DNA of 64,000 nt from UBA6912 sp963792895. Lineage in GTDB: Bacteria > Actinomycetota > Acidimicrobiia > Spongiisociales > UBA5794. The notes beneath the pieces are model-generated. The model was not told the origin of the DNA and made no database searches. It worked only from the letters and a program-made list of their open reading frames with translations. The position numbers were made by a program, and so were the translations under genes. The DNA lies in contig CAWBYA010000008.1 of NCBI GenBank assembly GCA_963792895.1, positions 1 to 64,000 on the forward strand, given 5' to 3'. Positions within the stretch are counted from its first letter, which is position 1; each line of letters starts with the position of its first letter. This document shows positions 50,171 through 59,082 of the stretch, piece after piece.

Positions 50171-51195
50171 CACCGACCTCCCTGGTCGTCCGAGACGTCT
50201 TCGCTCGCCTCTGCGGACGCCGCCGTCAGGCGCGTCGCACGCAGCGAGGCCACCACCGTCACCGTGAGGATCACGGCGATGACGCCGAGCGAGATGAAGG
50301 CATCGATGTGGTACCACTGTGAGACGATCATCTTCACCCCAACGTAGGCGAGGATCACCCCGAGGCCGCGGTTGAGATAGACGAGCCGGTCCCGGGCGCC
50401 GGCCAGCATGAAGTAGAGAGCGCGCAGCCCGAGGATCGCGAAGGCGTTGGAGCTGAAGACCACGAAGGGGTCGCGGCTCACGGCGAGGATGGCAGGCACC
50501 GAGTCGACGGCGAACACCACGTCGGTGGCCTCGATCAGGACGAGCACCACGAACAGCGGAGTCGCCAGCCGGCGACCATCGATGCGGGTGAACAAACGTT
50601 GCCCGTCGTAGCCGGCGCTCACCGGCACGAATCGCCGCACCAGCTTGAGCACCGGATTGCGTTCCGGATGGATGTCGCCGGGTTCGTGGGAGTACACGCG
50701 AACGGCAGTGAAGAGCAGGAAGCCACCGAACACGAACAGCAGCCACTCCAGGCGCTCGAGCAGGGCTACGCCGGCGAAGATGAAGATCGCCCGCAGCACC
50801 AGCGCTCCGAAGATGCCCCAGAACAGCACCCGGTGCTGGTACTTGTTGGGTACCGAGAAATAGCCGAAGATCACCGCCCACACGAAGACGTTGTCGACCG
50901 AGAGTGACTTCTCGATGATGTAGCCGGTGATGTACTGCCCGGCCGCAGTTCCTCCGAGCGTCGCCCACACGACCAACGTGAAGGCAACGCCGAGACCGAT
51001 CCAGCCGATCGATGTCACCGTCGCCTCGCGCATGCTGATCTCGTGCGACTCACGGTGGAGCACAAGCAAGTCGATGAGCAGAAGCCCCATGACGCCGACG
51101 AGGAACGCAACCCAGAGCCACCCTGGGACGTCGAAGCGGCGCAGCGAGTCTGACGACGCCTCAGCAGCGGAGAGCACGTCGAGGCGTACCGTCAC
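50170..51195 (-). CDS. TerC family integral membrane protein
   Basis: The 341-residue protein has about eight membrane helices and the TerC signatures SLSVDNVFVWAVIFGYFSVP and IEATDVVFAVDSVPAILAVSRDPFVVFSSNAFAILGLRALYFML (shown in part), with conserved acidic residues that bind metals. TerC proteins help export manganese and protect against tellurite or metal load. The GTG at 51193-51195 overlaps the dapB stop (GTGA). Its own stop overlaps the usp start. Confidence 0.91.
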   Translation of the reverse strand: MTVRLDVLSAAEASSDSLRRFDVPGWLWVAFLVGVMGLLLIDLLVLHRESHEISMREATVTSIGWIGLGVAFTLVVWATLGGTAAGQYITGYIIEKSLSVDNVFVWAVIFGYFSVPNKYQHRVLFWGIFGALVLRAIFIFAGVALLERLEWLLFVFGGFLLFTAVRVYSHEPGDIHPERNPVLKLVRRFVPVSAGYDGQRLFTRIDGRRLATPLFVVLVLIEATDVVFAVDSVPAILAVSRDPFVVFSSNAFAILGLRALYFMLAGARDRLVYLNRGLGVILAYVGVKMIVSQWYHIDAFISLGVIAVILTVTVVASLRATRLTAASAEASEDVSDDQGGR

Positions 51196-51953
51196 AGGCC
51201 GAGCAAGCCTTCGAGGCCGACCGTGACCGGTTCGGACAGGCCTGATACAGCCCGGATACCGAGGAGCACGCCAGGCATGAACGCACTTCGCTCGGTGGTG
51301 TCGTGACGGATGGTGAGCCACTCCCCCGGGTTCCCGAGCAGCACCTCCTGATGGGCAACCAACCCCGGGAGCCGCACCGCATGAACGGGGATACCCGAGG
51401 CCGCAGCGCCCCGAGCGCCGGGCACGAGCTCGGCGCTCTCCACCGTCCGGCGCTGATCGGGTGCCGCAGCGGCGATCCGGGCAGCGGTGGCGAGGGCCGT
51501 CCCCGACGGCGCATCCGCCTTGCGGTCGTGATGCAGCTCGATCACCTCGGCGGCCGCGAAGTGAGGAGCGGCGATCTCAGCCAGCCGCATCATCATGACG
51601 GCGCCGATCGAGAAGTTGGGCACGATCAGGCAATGCGGCGGGGCATCGGGCCACGACCGACGGAGCCCGTCGAGCCTGGCATCGTCGAATCCGGAAGTTC
51701 CCACAACTGCATCGACGCCGAGGCTGCGCCAGCGTGCGAGGTTGTCCATCACCACATCCGGCCGAGTGAACTCGACAACGACCTCGGCGTTGCCGACCGT
51801 GGCGGGGTCTGCGGAGATCGGCACCCCGGATGCGTCAGCGCCGCCCATCGGGTCGTAGGCGGCGACGAGCTGGAGATCAGGTGCGGCTGCAACGGTGTCG
51901 CACACGAGGCGACCCATACGACCGGCCGCACCGGAGACGGCGACGCGGGTCAT
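51192..51953 (-). CDS. dapB: 4-hydroxy-tetrahydrodipicolinate reductase
   Basis: The 253-residue enzyme has the nucleotide-binding start RVAVSGAAGRMGRLV, VVEFTRPDVV, VGTSGF and the substrate motif ELHHDRKADAPSGTA containing the catalytic histidine and lysine. It reduces the DapA product with NAD(P)H. Its ATG overlaps the M16 peptidase stop (ATGA), linking the two, an association seen in actinobacteria. Complete and normal length. Confidence 0.95.
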   Translation of the reverse strand: MTRVAVSGAAGRMGRLVCDTVAAAPDLQLVAAYDPMGGADASGVPISADPATVGNAEVVVEFTRPDVVMDNLARWRSLGVDAVVGTSGFDDARLDGLRRSWPDAPPHCLIVPNFSIGAVMMMRLAEIAAPHFAAAEVIELHHDRKADAPSGTALATAARIAAAAPDQRRTVESAELVPGARGAAASGIPVHAVRLPGLVAHQEVLLGNPGEWLTIRHDTTERSAFMPGVLLGIRAVSGLSEPVTVGLEGLLGL

Positions 51954-53201
51954 ACGACGTATGGCTCCAGCTCACCCATCTCGAAGGGGCCCACGGCACC
52001 CATCACATAGGGGCCTGCGTAGCCTTCACGGACGACCTCGAGGATGTCGTCGCGGGTGACCGCTTCGATCCGGGCGACGATCTCGTCGACGGAGAGCTGC
52101 TCGACTCCCGTGATGGCATTGCGCCCCAGGCGGTTCATGCGGCTGTTCGGGCTCTTCGAGCGACAGCGCGAGCGATCCCTGGAGATGGCCCTTGGACCGT
52201 TGCAGCTCGTCGTCGGTGAGGCCGTTCTCCATCATCTTGTCGAGCTCGGTGCGGACGAGCTTGAGCACCTGTGGGGCCTGGCTGGGAGTGGTGCCGACGT
52301 ACACCGCCGCTGCCCCGGTGTCGGCAAACGGCATCCGGAAGCTGTGCACCGAATAGGCGAGTCCGCGCTGCTCACGGATCTCGCGGAACAGACGCGAGGA
52401 CATGCCCCCGCCGAGGATGTGGTCGGCTACGAGAAAGGCATGGCGGCGCTCGTCGTCCCGCTTGAGGGCGGTGGTACCGAACACGAGGTGCGCCTGTTCG
52501 GTGTCGCGGGCGCGGAGATTGACGCGGGCAACGAGCGTCGGCTCGACGAGCGAGCGCTCCTGGACGTGTCCCTCCCATGAGCCGAACCGTTCGGCGACAC
52601 GACCCACGAGCTCGGTGTGGTCGACCCGGCCCGCCACCGCCACTACGACGGAATGCGGCGAGTACCGGCGTGCCCAGTAGCCGGAGATCGTGTCCCGGCT
52701 CATGGCGAGGATGGAGTCCCGGGTCCCGAGGATGGGCGGCGACAGGGGATGAGACGGCCACAGTGCCTGCACGAAGAGCTCGTGCGCCACGTCGGTCGGA
52801 TCGTCCTCGTTCATGTTGATCTCTTCGAGCACGACGTTGCGTTCAGAATCGATCTCGTCCTGACGGAACGCCGGCTTGATGACCATCTCGGAGAGGATGT
52901 CGAGTGCCAGCGGCAGGTGGGCGTCCCGCAGCCGAGCCCAATAGGCGGTGTACTCCTTGGACGTGAACGCGTTGTTGCGGGCGCCGACGGCGTCGAACGC
53001 CTCGGAGATCTCTTGCGCCGACATCGTCTCAGAGCCTTTGAACAGCAGATGCTCGAGGAAGTGGCTGGCGCCTGCCTCGGGGCCGTCCTCGTCCCTGCTA
53101 CCCGTGTCGACCCAGCAGGCGACCGCAACCGATCGGGCGGATGGCATGTCTTCGGAGATGATGCGCAGCCCGTTCGGCAGCGTCGTGAGGTCGTAGTGCA
53201 T
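51950..53201 (-). pseudogene. M16 family zinc peptidase, one-base frameshift
   Basis: Read with one base removed, this gives about 416 residues of the insulinase-like M16 family. The inverted zinc motif HxxEH is at 47-51 (SHFLEHLLFKG) with an upstream strand YDLTTLPNGLRIISE; the second glutamate region VVLEEINMNEDDP follows. It probably trims peptides, as in the processing-peptidase/PqqL relatives. After LSLEEPEQ an extra base at GCGGC, 52139-52143 (CAGCCGCATG on the sense strand), shifts the frame; MNRLGRNAITGVEQLSVDEIV continues to the stop at 51950. It precedes dapB with ATGA overlap. Confidence 0.83.
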
Positions 53202-53245
53202 CAGCGGATGATAGGACGGAGTGGAATGCTGGCCCGGAGGTGTCC

Positions 53246-54343
53246 TCAACCAAGCCGGGCGGTCAGCTCGTCCCACAAGGGCGCCACCACCGCCTCCGGC
53301 CGGAAGTCATGCTCCGCCAGGCGCCGCGCTCTGCGCCGCATCTCCGCCAGGCGCTCCCGATCGGCAGCAAGGCCCGTCAGCACGTCGGCCAATGCCACCG
53401 GGTCGCCCGGCCGCACGTACAGGGCATCATCACCGAAGGTGGAACGCTGCGGTTCCGTGTCGGAGGTCACGATCGCACACCCGGCTGCCGCCCCCTGGTA
53501 GACCTTGGTCGGAACCACCCGCTGCGCCTTGTCCCCCTGCCCGAAGATTCCCAGGCAGACGTCGTGGCCGGCAACCACACGACGCAGCTCTGATGGGTCG
53601 ACCCAGTCGAGCCACCGGACATCAGGTGCGTCACCTGCCGCATCTCGCGTGTTCCCGCTTTCTTGACCGCTCCCGATCATCGTGAACTGGACGTCGCTGC
53701 CACACCGTGCGATGGCCGCCCCGATAACCGGCGCACCCTGAAGCGGCGTATAGAGGCCGTAGAACACCACGCGGAGCGAGGATCCTGGATTCGCTGCCTC
53801 CGCATCGCCCGCATCGCCGAACCAATCGCGAGACGCCCCGACGGGAACCACAACTCCTCGCCCTCGGTGTTGCTCTGGGATCAACCGCACGTTCTGCGCC
53901 GTGTCAACGAGAACGACGTCGGCACGCCTGATCGCCGCAGCGTCCACCGAGTCGAGCCAGCCGGCAACCCTTCGCCGCCCCAGCCCCCGATCGCGGGCGA
54001 TGTCGCCCACGAACGCCATCTGGTCGAGGACAACTATGGCCTTGGGCCAGAGCCGCCGAGCGAGACGCACGTCGACGACTCCGAGATAGCCGACGACCAC
54101 CACATCCGGCACGGAGAGCCTTCGAGCCTGCCGCCACAGACGGCCCCACGCACCCATGAGCCGGACTCCCAGAGGAATGAGCCGCCATGGCCGGCGCAAG
54201 GCGGCAACTCGGGCCGCCGTGTCGACATCCAGCGGGGCGTTGCATTCCGTGACCACCGCCCCGCGTGCCCGCAGCCCCTCGATGAGAACGCCGACTCGCG
54301 GATGACGGCGTGCGTCGTAGGTGCCGAAGGCGACGATGTTCAC
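53246..54343 (-). CDS. Glycosyltransferase family 4-like
   Basis: The 365-residue GT-B protein has an N-terminal Rossmann start NIVAFGTYDARRHPRVGVLIEGL and a C-terminal nucleotide-sugar domain (SLRVVFYGLYTPLQGAPVIGAAIARC, VVPTKVYQGAAAGCAIVTSDT, ALYVRPGDPVALADVL). These are the donor-binding features of GT4/GT1-like transferases; donor and acceptor are unknown. The GTG at 54341-54343 overlaps the stop of the upstream membrane protein (GTGA). It is the last gene of a four-gene leftward glycan cluster. Confidence 0.86.
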   Translation of the reverse strand: MNIVAFGTYDARRHPRVGVLIEGLRARGAVVTECNAPLDVDTAARVAALRRPWRLIPLGVRLMGAWGRLWRQARRLSVPDVVVVGYLGVVDVRLARRLWPKAIVVLDQMAFVGDIARDRGLGRRRVAGWLDSVDAAAIRRADVVLVDTAQNVRLIPEQHRGRGVVVPVGASRDWFGDAGDAEAANPGSSLRVVFYGLYTPLQGAPVIGAAIARCGSDVQFTMIGSGQESGNTRDAAGDAPDVRWLDWVDPSELRRVVAGHDVCLGIFGQGDKAQRVVPTKVYQGAAAGCAIVTSDTEPQRSTFGDDALYVRPGDPVALADVLTGLAADRERLAEMRRRARRLAEHDFRPEAVVAPLWDELTARLG

Positions 54344-55209
54344 GGGCGGCGCCTTCGCGTGATGGCGACCAGCACGAGATCCGCGACGATGGCGAGCAGC
54401 CGCAGCGCAATCGAGGCCGCGATCACGACCGCCGCCGTGCCATCGACCAGGACTACGAGCGCCGCTTCGCGGACCCCCAGCCCGGACGGGAACGGGATGA
54501 GTGCGAAGCCGACCGCCCACGCAAGCGCAAACGCAACACCTGCGGAGACCACGCCGAGACTGGAGTCGAGATCGTGGACCAGCGCACCGTAGGCCAAGCC
54601 GAATGCTGCGATCGGGATGAGCGCCCAGAGCCATGCGCGAACGATGGCGCCTTGCGGTGGCGGCGAGAGTTCCTCCGGGTCGCGCCGGGTCCAGCGGGCC
54701 ACCCGAACGAGGAGCGCCGCCATCCACGCGCGGTGCATGAGAAGCGGGGTGAGCAGGGCGCCGAGAGCGGCGAACCGCACCCACGGCGCGGCACTGCCGC
54801 TGAGAACCGTGAAGCCGCCCAGGAAAGCAGCGGCGGTGAGCTGGACGACGGCGTACACGCCAAAGGTCCCTGCCACCTTCGACGCCGTGTACCCGCTCTC
54901 CGTCGCCAGGCCGATCTGGCCGGCAGCCTGCCACAAGCCGCCGCCGGGTATGTACTTCCCGAGCTGTGCCATGTAGAAGTCGCTCAGGAGACGCCGCGGA
55001 GCGTTGTCCCCGAAGAGCGCCAGCCAGCTGAGCCCGGCACCGACGAGCCCGGCGACGAGGAGCACCTCCGCAATCGCCAAGGTCGGCAGATCGGGAAACA
55101 CGGTTTCGCGAGACCGGTCCCACGTCTCCGAGAGGGCAAATGCCATGAAGATGAGCCCGGCGAGGCCGAAGCCGTATCGGAGGATCCGCCGCCGGGTCGG
55201 CCGGCTCAC
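54340..55209 (-). CDS. Lysylphosphatidylglycerol synthase-like membrane protein (UPF0104)
   Basis: The 289-residue protein has about seven membrane helices and the UPF0104/AglD-like pattern: FYMAQLGKYIPGGGLWQAAGQ, GVYAVVQLTAAAFLGGFTVL, and FALIPFPSGLGVREAALVVLV. These domains occur as flippase-like or lipid-processing partners in prenol-linked glycan clusters. The GTG at 55207-55209 overlaps the methyltransferase stop and its end overlaps the next GTG, so the four genes are translated as a chain. Role inferred from neighbours. Confidence 0.8.
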   Translation of the reverse strand: MSRPTRRRILRYGFGLAGLIFMAFALSETWDRSRETVFPDLPTLAIAEVLLVAGLVGAGLSWLALFGDNAPRRLLSDFYMAQLGKYIPGGGLWQAAGQIGLATESGYTASKVAGTFGVYAVVQLTAAAFLGGFTVLSGSAAPWVRFAALGALLTPLLMHRAWMAALLVRVARWTRRDPEELSPPPQGAIVRAWLWALIPIAAFGLAYGALVHDLDSSLGVVSAGVAFALAWAVGFALIPFPSGLGVREAALVVLVDGTAAVVIAASIALRLLAIVADLVLVAITRRRRP

Positions 55210-55949
55210 CACGGCCGGTGCGCCGCCGCCACCCAACCGGTCCCCCTGTCCGATGCGGCGAAGGGCCGCTGGAGGTACGCGAACGGTGCAGTTGCTGCAC
55301 GGATCGGCCATGCCAACCGCTGACCTGGTTGGAGCACTCGCCCACTCGCCGCCGTCCGGGCCTCCATCGACCCCGTTGCGGCCATCCTCCTCGTTGCGAT
55401 CCGGTTGCGACCCCACTCGAGTGCGTATCCGAGCGGGAAGCCGTACGCGACAACATCGACGTCGACCAAGCCGGCCCCCGCCATGAGGTCGTGCAGCCCT
55501 CGTCTTGAGTACCTCCGAAAATGCCCCACCGCTTCGTCCCATGGTCCGAATCGGTGCTGGTGCGCCGGGACGCTGACGATCACGTGGCCGCCGGGCCGCA
55601 CCCAGCGCACCCAGGCGTCGAGCGCACCGGAGTCGTCTGCGAGATGCTCCAACACCTCAAACGCTCCGAGCACGTCGAAACTACGCGACGGGTTGTCGGG
55701 CAGGGCTGCATTGACGAGCCTCGCAGTTGGATGCCCGGCGAGGCGATCGTGCGCCACGGCGTAGGCCGTCTGGTCGGGTTCGTACCCCTCGTAGACGAAG
55801 CGGTCGGCCAGCGTGGTCGCCAGCGCCCCTTCACCACATCCCACCTCCACGAAAGTCTCCGCACCCTCGAAGCCGGCGAGAAGGCGATCGATCACGTCGA
55901 AGCGCAGCCTCGCGTGTGGTGGCAGCGGTGCGGGCACGGTGTCCCTCAC
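55206..55949 (-). CDS. SAM-dependent methyltransferase (glycan cluster)
   Basis: The 247-residue protein has motif I TFVEVGCGEGALATTLADRF, YEGYEPDQTAYAVA, FDVLGAFEVLEHLADDSGALDAW and GGHVIVSVPAH, typical of class I methyltransferases of the type found with sugar or polyketide substrates (Methyltransf_11/23). The GTG at 55947-55949 overlaps the GT2 stop. Its place suggests methylation of a sugar or lipid intermediate of the glycan cluster, which I infer. Confidence 0.82.
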   Translation of the reverse strand: MRDTVPAPLPPHARLRFDVIDRLLAGFEGAETFVEVGCGEGALATTLADRFVYEGYEPDQTAYAVAHDRLAGHPTARLVNAALPDNPSRSFDVLGAFEVLEHLADDSGALDAWVRWVRPGGHVIVSVPAHQHRFGPWDEAVGHFRRYSRRGLHDLMAGAGLVDVDVVAYGFPLGYALEWGRNRIATRRMAATGSMEARTAASGRVLQPGQRLAWPIRAATAPFAYLQRPFAASDRGTGWVAAAHRPW

Positions 55950-56896
55950 CCGATCCCGGGGCGATCGCCGACCGTTGCCGGCATCACATCGAGCCGGCGG
56001 CGATTCAGCTGGACGAGGAGGTCGGCGAGCAGGCCGACGAGCACGAGAACGCCGGCCAGGCCGAGCAGCACCAGCGTGTTGGTTGCGATGCGGAAGTCCT
56101 TCCCGACCACGTCGTAGAGGAGCTTGAGGACTCCGGCGAGGCCCACCAGAGCGGCGAGCGGGCCGAACACGCGCAATGGCTCGTACATCAACACGAGACG
56201 GACGACCTGGAGCATGAACCTCCGCGTGTCTGCCCACCAGTGGAATTTCGAGGTGCCGCTTCGCTTGGCGTAGTCGATCGGGACATAGCGAACCGAGTAG
56301 CCGTTCGAGAGGAACGTCATCGTGAGCGTCGTGACGCAGGAGAATCCGCGCGGCAGCAAGTACAGGAATTGGTCACCGACCTCTCGCCGGAACGCACGGA
56401 ACCCAGAGTTGAGGTCGGGGATTCTGTCTCCGGTCAAGTACGAGGCGAGCTTCCGAATGAGCCACTTGGCGGGCGTGCGCAGCAACCGCAGGGTGCCCTT
56501 CTCGGAGGTGCGGGCGCCGACTACCTGGTCCCAGCCTGCCAGTTCGTCGACCAACTCGGGGATGCGGTCGTTGGGATACGTCATGTCCACGTCCGTCCAC
56601 ACGACGACGTCCCCGACTGCGGCGGCGGTCCCGGCGCGCCTGGCAGATCCCGATCCGCGATTCTGGGCGAACTGGAGGAGCCGGATGTCCTCGATGCTGC
56701 GCAGCCGATCCGTCGAGCCATCTGTCGAGCCGTCGTCCACGACAATGATCTCGTAGGAATAGTCCGACGCATCCATCGACTTCCGGATCCGGCGGATCTC
56801 CTCGTCGAGGTGCCCGGCTTCGTTGAACACCGGAAGCACGATCGAGACGTCGACCGACTCAGCCGGCGTCGCGGCCGGCGATTCGAGAGCGCCCAC
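55946..56896 (-). CDS. Glycosyltransferase family 2 with C-terminal membrane anchor
   Basis: The 316-residue protein has a GT-A domain resembling dolichol/polyprenyl-phosphate sugar transferases: VSIVLPVFNEAGHLDEEIRRI, IIVVDDGSTDGSTDRL, VVVWTDVDMTYPNDRI (the DxD-like TDVD) and PDLNSGFRAFRREVGD. Two membrane helices follow at about 235-260 and 275-300 (LLGLAGVLVLVGLLADLLVQL). It would transfer a nucleotide sugar to polyprenyl phosphate. The GTG at 56894-56896 has AAGGAGG upstream. It is the first gene of the leftward glycan cluster and diverges from the rightward pair at 57005. Confidence 0.87.
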   Translation of the reverse strand: MGALESPAATPAESVDVSIVLPVFNEAGHLDEEIRRIRKSMDASDYSYEIIVVDDGSTDGSTDRLRSIEDIRLLQFAQNRGSGSARRAGTAAAVGDVVVWTDVDMTYPNDRIPELVDELAGWDQVVGARTSEKGTLRLLRTPAKWLIRKLASYLTGDRIPDLNSGFRAFRREVGDQFLYLLPRGFSCVTTLTMTFLSNGYSVRYVPIDYAKRSGTSKFHWWADTRRFMLQVVRLVLMYEPLRVFGPLAALVGLAGVLKLLYDVVGKDFRIATNTLVLLGLAGVLVLVGLLADLLVQLNRRRLDVMPATVGDRPGIG

Positions 56897-57004
56897 CGGG
56901 AAGCCTCCTTGGTGCCAGAAGTGAGTCGGCGACAGGATACCGGCTCGGCCCCCGACCCAACGCTTCCCGGCTGCCGATACACTCCACTCCCCCCCTTCGA
57001 GGAG

Positions 57005-57517
57005 ATGATGACGCGGACCCGCCGCATCGCCCTCACGTTCGTCGGCGCCTTTGTCCTGGGATCGCTGGCCAACGTGGTGATCGAGGTCGGCCAACCCCCC
57101 GGCGCCCGCATGGTCGCGATCAGTCCCGCCGGCGACCTCGCCACGCTTGCCGCAGTGACCCAGCGCACGGTGAGGAACTCGTACTTGTTCACGGCCACGC
57201 TGCACGACGTCGCCAGGGGTGGCGTGCTCGTGGTGGCGGACCCCAAGGTGATTGCTCGCGACGAGATCGAGAACATCGCCCTGATGGAGATCTCCGTCGA
57301 GGAGTTCGACCCGAAGATCCCGGCTCGCCTCGCCGTCGACCTCGCGGCACTCGCAGACGTCGAGGGCGAGGGTGCATTGCGTCGGGAGGGGGAGAACACG
57401 ACATTCGCCATCGTCACCGACGGTGACGTGGAGCCGGGGACACGTCTCCGCTTGCTGTTCTTCGAACAGGCCGCGTTCGTCGTCGACGAGGGCCTGCTGG
57501 CCGGGTTGACATCATGA
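57005..57517 (+). CDS. Exported or anchored protein in the glycan cluster
   Basis: The about 170-residue protein starts with a basic tip and a hydrophobic segment (TRTRRIALTFVGAFVLGSLA) that works as a signal or anchor, followed by a soluble region with strands and no recognised family (QRTVRNSYLFTATLHDVARG, ALMEISVEEFDPKIPARLAVD-type). Start choices are ATG 57005 or 57008; the preceding GAGGAG is closer to the second. The stop overlaps the next gene's ATG (ATGA), coupling them. Function unknown. Confidence 0.65.
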   Translation: MMTRTRRIALTFVGAFVLGSLANVVIEVGQPPGARMVAISPAGDLATLAAVTQRTVRNSYLFTATLHDVARGGVLVVADPKVIARDEIENIALMEISVEEFDPKIPARLAVDLAALADVEGEGALRREGENTTFAIVTDGDVEPGTRLRLLFFEQAAFVVDEGLLAGLTS

Positions 57518-59001
57518 TCGAGGTGGGGCTCGCCCTGTGGATCGTGGCCATCGGGGCGGTCGCGACGGTCCCCGTTGCGGTCGTCCGCAAGCCGCTGCTC
57601 CACGCGGTGAGCATTCTGCCCGCCGGGTACGCCGTGTACGTCGTGGCCGCCCTCGGGCTCACCATCGCGGGCCGCTTCTCGGCGATCACCGCCTTGATCC
57701 TCGCATCGACGCTCGCGGTCGCCGGTGCGAGTGGATGGCTGGCAAGAGTCGGGCGCACCGCCGTTCCGTGGCGACGAGTCGGTGTCGAGGTCGCCGCCGT
57801 TGCCGCCGCCGCCGCAACGATTGCCGCCCTCGCCCAGGTCATTCACCTCACGAGGATGACGCCCGACTCGATGACGTATGTGCTGTCCGGCGGTGGCCTG
57901 GAGCGCACCGGTGGGCTCGAGGCGTTGGGTGTCGCTGCCGTCCTCAAGCGCCTCCTCGTCGTCCCCGCCCTGGAGGCTCCCGGTGCGCTCACTGGTCGCG
58001 GCTATGTGGCTTCTGTGATGCCGCTGTTCGGCGCTGCCGGATTGGCGCTGACGGGTCGGCTGGCGTACGCGGCACTGCAGATCGTCTCTGCACCCCGGCG
58101 CTGGATCTGGCCGTTGTTGGGGACTGCAACAGCGTTCCTCGTCACCACCAACCGCGTGGTCTTCAATGTCGCCTACATCCATACCCACATGGTGTTTGCG
58201 ACGTTCCTCCTCCTCGGAGCCGGCATGGCGTGGCTTGCGCTCCAACTCCGCCGCTGGGAGTTGCTGGTTCCGGCTGCGCTGGGATTCGCCGCGCTGCCGA
58301 TGATCCGGGCCGAGGCCGTGATCGTCGTTCTCATCTTCCTGGTCCCCCTCGTGACAGAGCTGGCCATCCCGGCGAAGGGCCGGTGGGCGCTCGCCGGTGG
58401 CGTTGCCCTCACCACCCTGGCGTGGTTCGGTCTGGCCGCTCCGCCGCACGTCGCTACCTCCGATCTCACGATCACCGGGCCCGTGCTCAGCAACCTCGGG
58501 GGCGTCATCGGCCTGCTGGCCCTGGTTGCGGCGACGCATCTCCGATCGCTGCGGCGCCTCACAGCTGCGGCACCGCTCCTCGTCGTTGCCGGGCTTGCCG
58601 CCTTTGTTGCGATCGGTGCCGTGAGGAACCCCGAGCTGTTCCAGGCAACCGTGGCAGCGATGGCGGCCAACCTCTCGATCCTCGGCGGCTGGGGGACCTT
58701 CTGGCCGATCGCAGCGACGCTCTTCGTTCTGGCCGCCGTGACGCTCCGCGTGCCGGGAGAGCGGTTGCTGCTCTACCCGGTCGTCGCGTACGGACTGGCC
58801 ATCCCTGCGTTCGCGTTTCTCCGCGACGGCGGCTATCGCGACGGGCCCGGCGACTCGGGCAATCGGATGATGATGCACGTCGTCTTCATCATCATGGTGT
58901 ACCTCGTTGCTGCGGCGGGTGCGGCCGCTGCCGAAGCTGCAGCCGAGACGGCCGATGCCGAGGATTCGGTTGCGAGCCCTGACACAGTCCGAGTGCGATA
59001 G
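57514..59001 (+). CDS. Polytopic membrane protein, GT-C glycosyltransferase candidate
   Basis: The 495-residue protein has at least ten membrane helices. The first long exterior loop, after about residue 110, holds RMTPDSMTYVLSGG, an acidic motif where GT-C enzymes such as the GT39 family carry a catalytic acidic residue. The N-terminus is MIEVGLALWIVAIGAVATVP and the C-terminal tail is Ala/Glu-rich. No firm family match. It is coupled to the preceding exported protein and next to the GT2/GT4 cluster, which suggests sugar transfer from a polyprenyl donor at the outer membrane face. Plausible but unproven. Confidence 0.62.
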   Translation: MIEVGLALWIVAIGAVATVPVAVVRKPLLHAVSILPAGYAVYVVAALGLTIAGRFSAITALILASTLAVAGASGWLARVGRTAVPWRRVGVEVAAVAAAAATIAALAQVIHLTRMTPDSMTYVLSGGGLERTGGLEALGVAAVLKRLLVVPALEAPGALTGRGYVASVMPLFGAAGLALTGRLAYAALQIVSAPRRWIWPLLGTATAFLVTTNRVVFNVAYIHTHMVFATFLLLGAGMAWLALQLRRWELLVPAALGFAALPMIRAEAVIVVLIFLVPLVTELAIPAKGRWALAGGVALTTLAWFGLAAPPHVATSDLTITGPVLSNLGGVIGLLALVAATHLRSLRRLTAAAPLLVVAGLAAFVAIGAVRNPELFQATVAAMAANLSILGGWGTFWPIAATLFVLAAVTLRVPGERLLLYPVVAYGLAIPAFAFLRDGGYRDGPGDSGNRMMMHVVFIIMVYLVAAAGAAAAEAAAETADAEDSVASPDTVRVR

Positions 59002-59082
59002 GCCGTCGCCGCGTTCCACCTTCGGCCTGGAACCTCAGCCGTCCGGACGGTGTATTCACGGGCAATGAGGAAAGGAGTGGTG

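Noticed and set aside
55727..57004. Long N-terminal extension of the exported protein gene
   Set aside because: It is antisense to the GT2 and methyltransferase genes; the signal-like helix after 57005 marks the real start.
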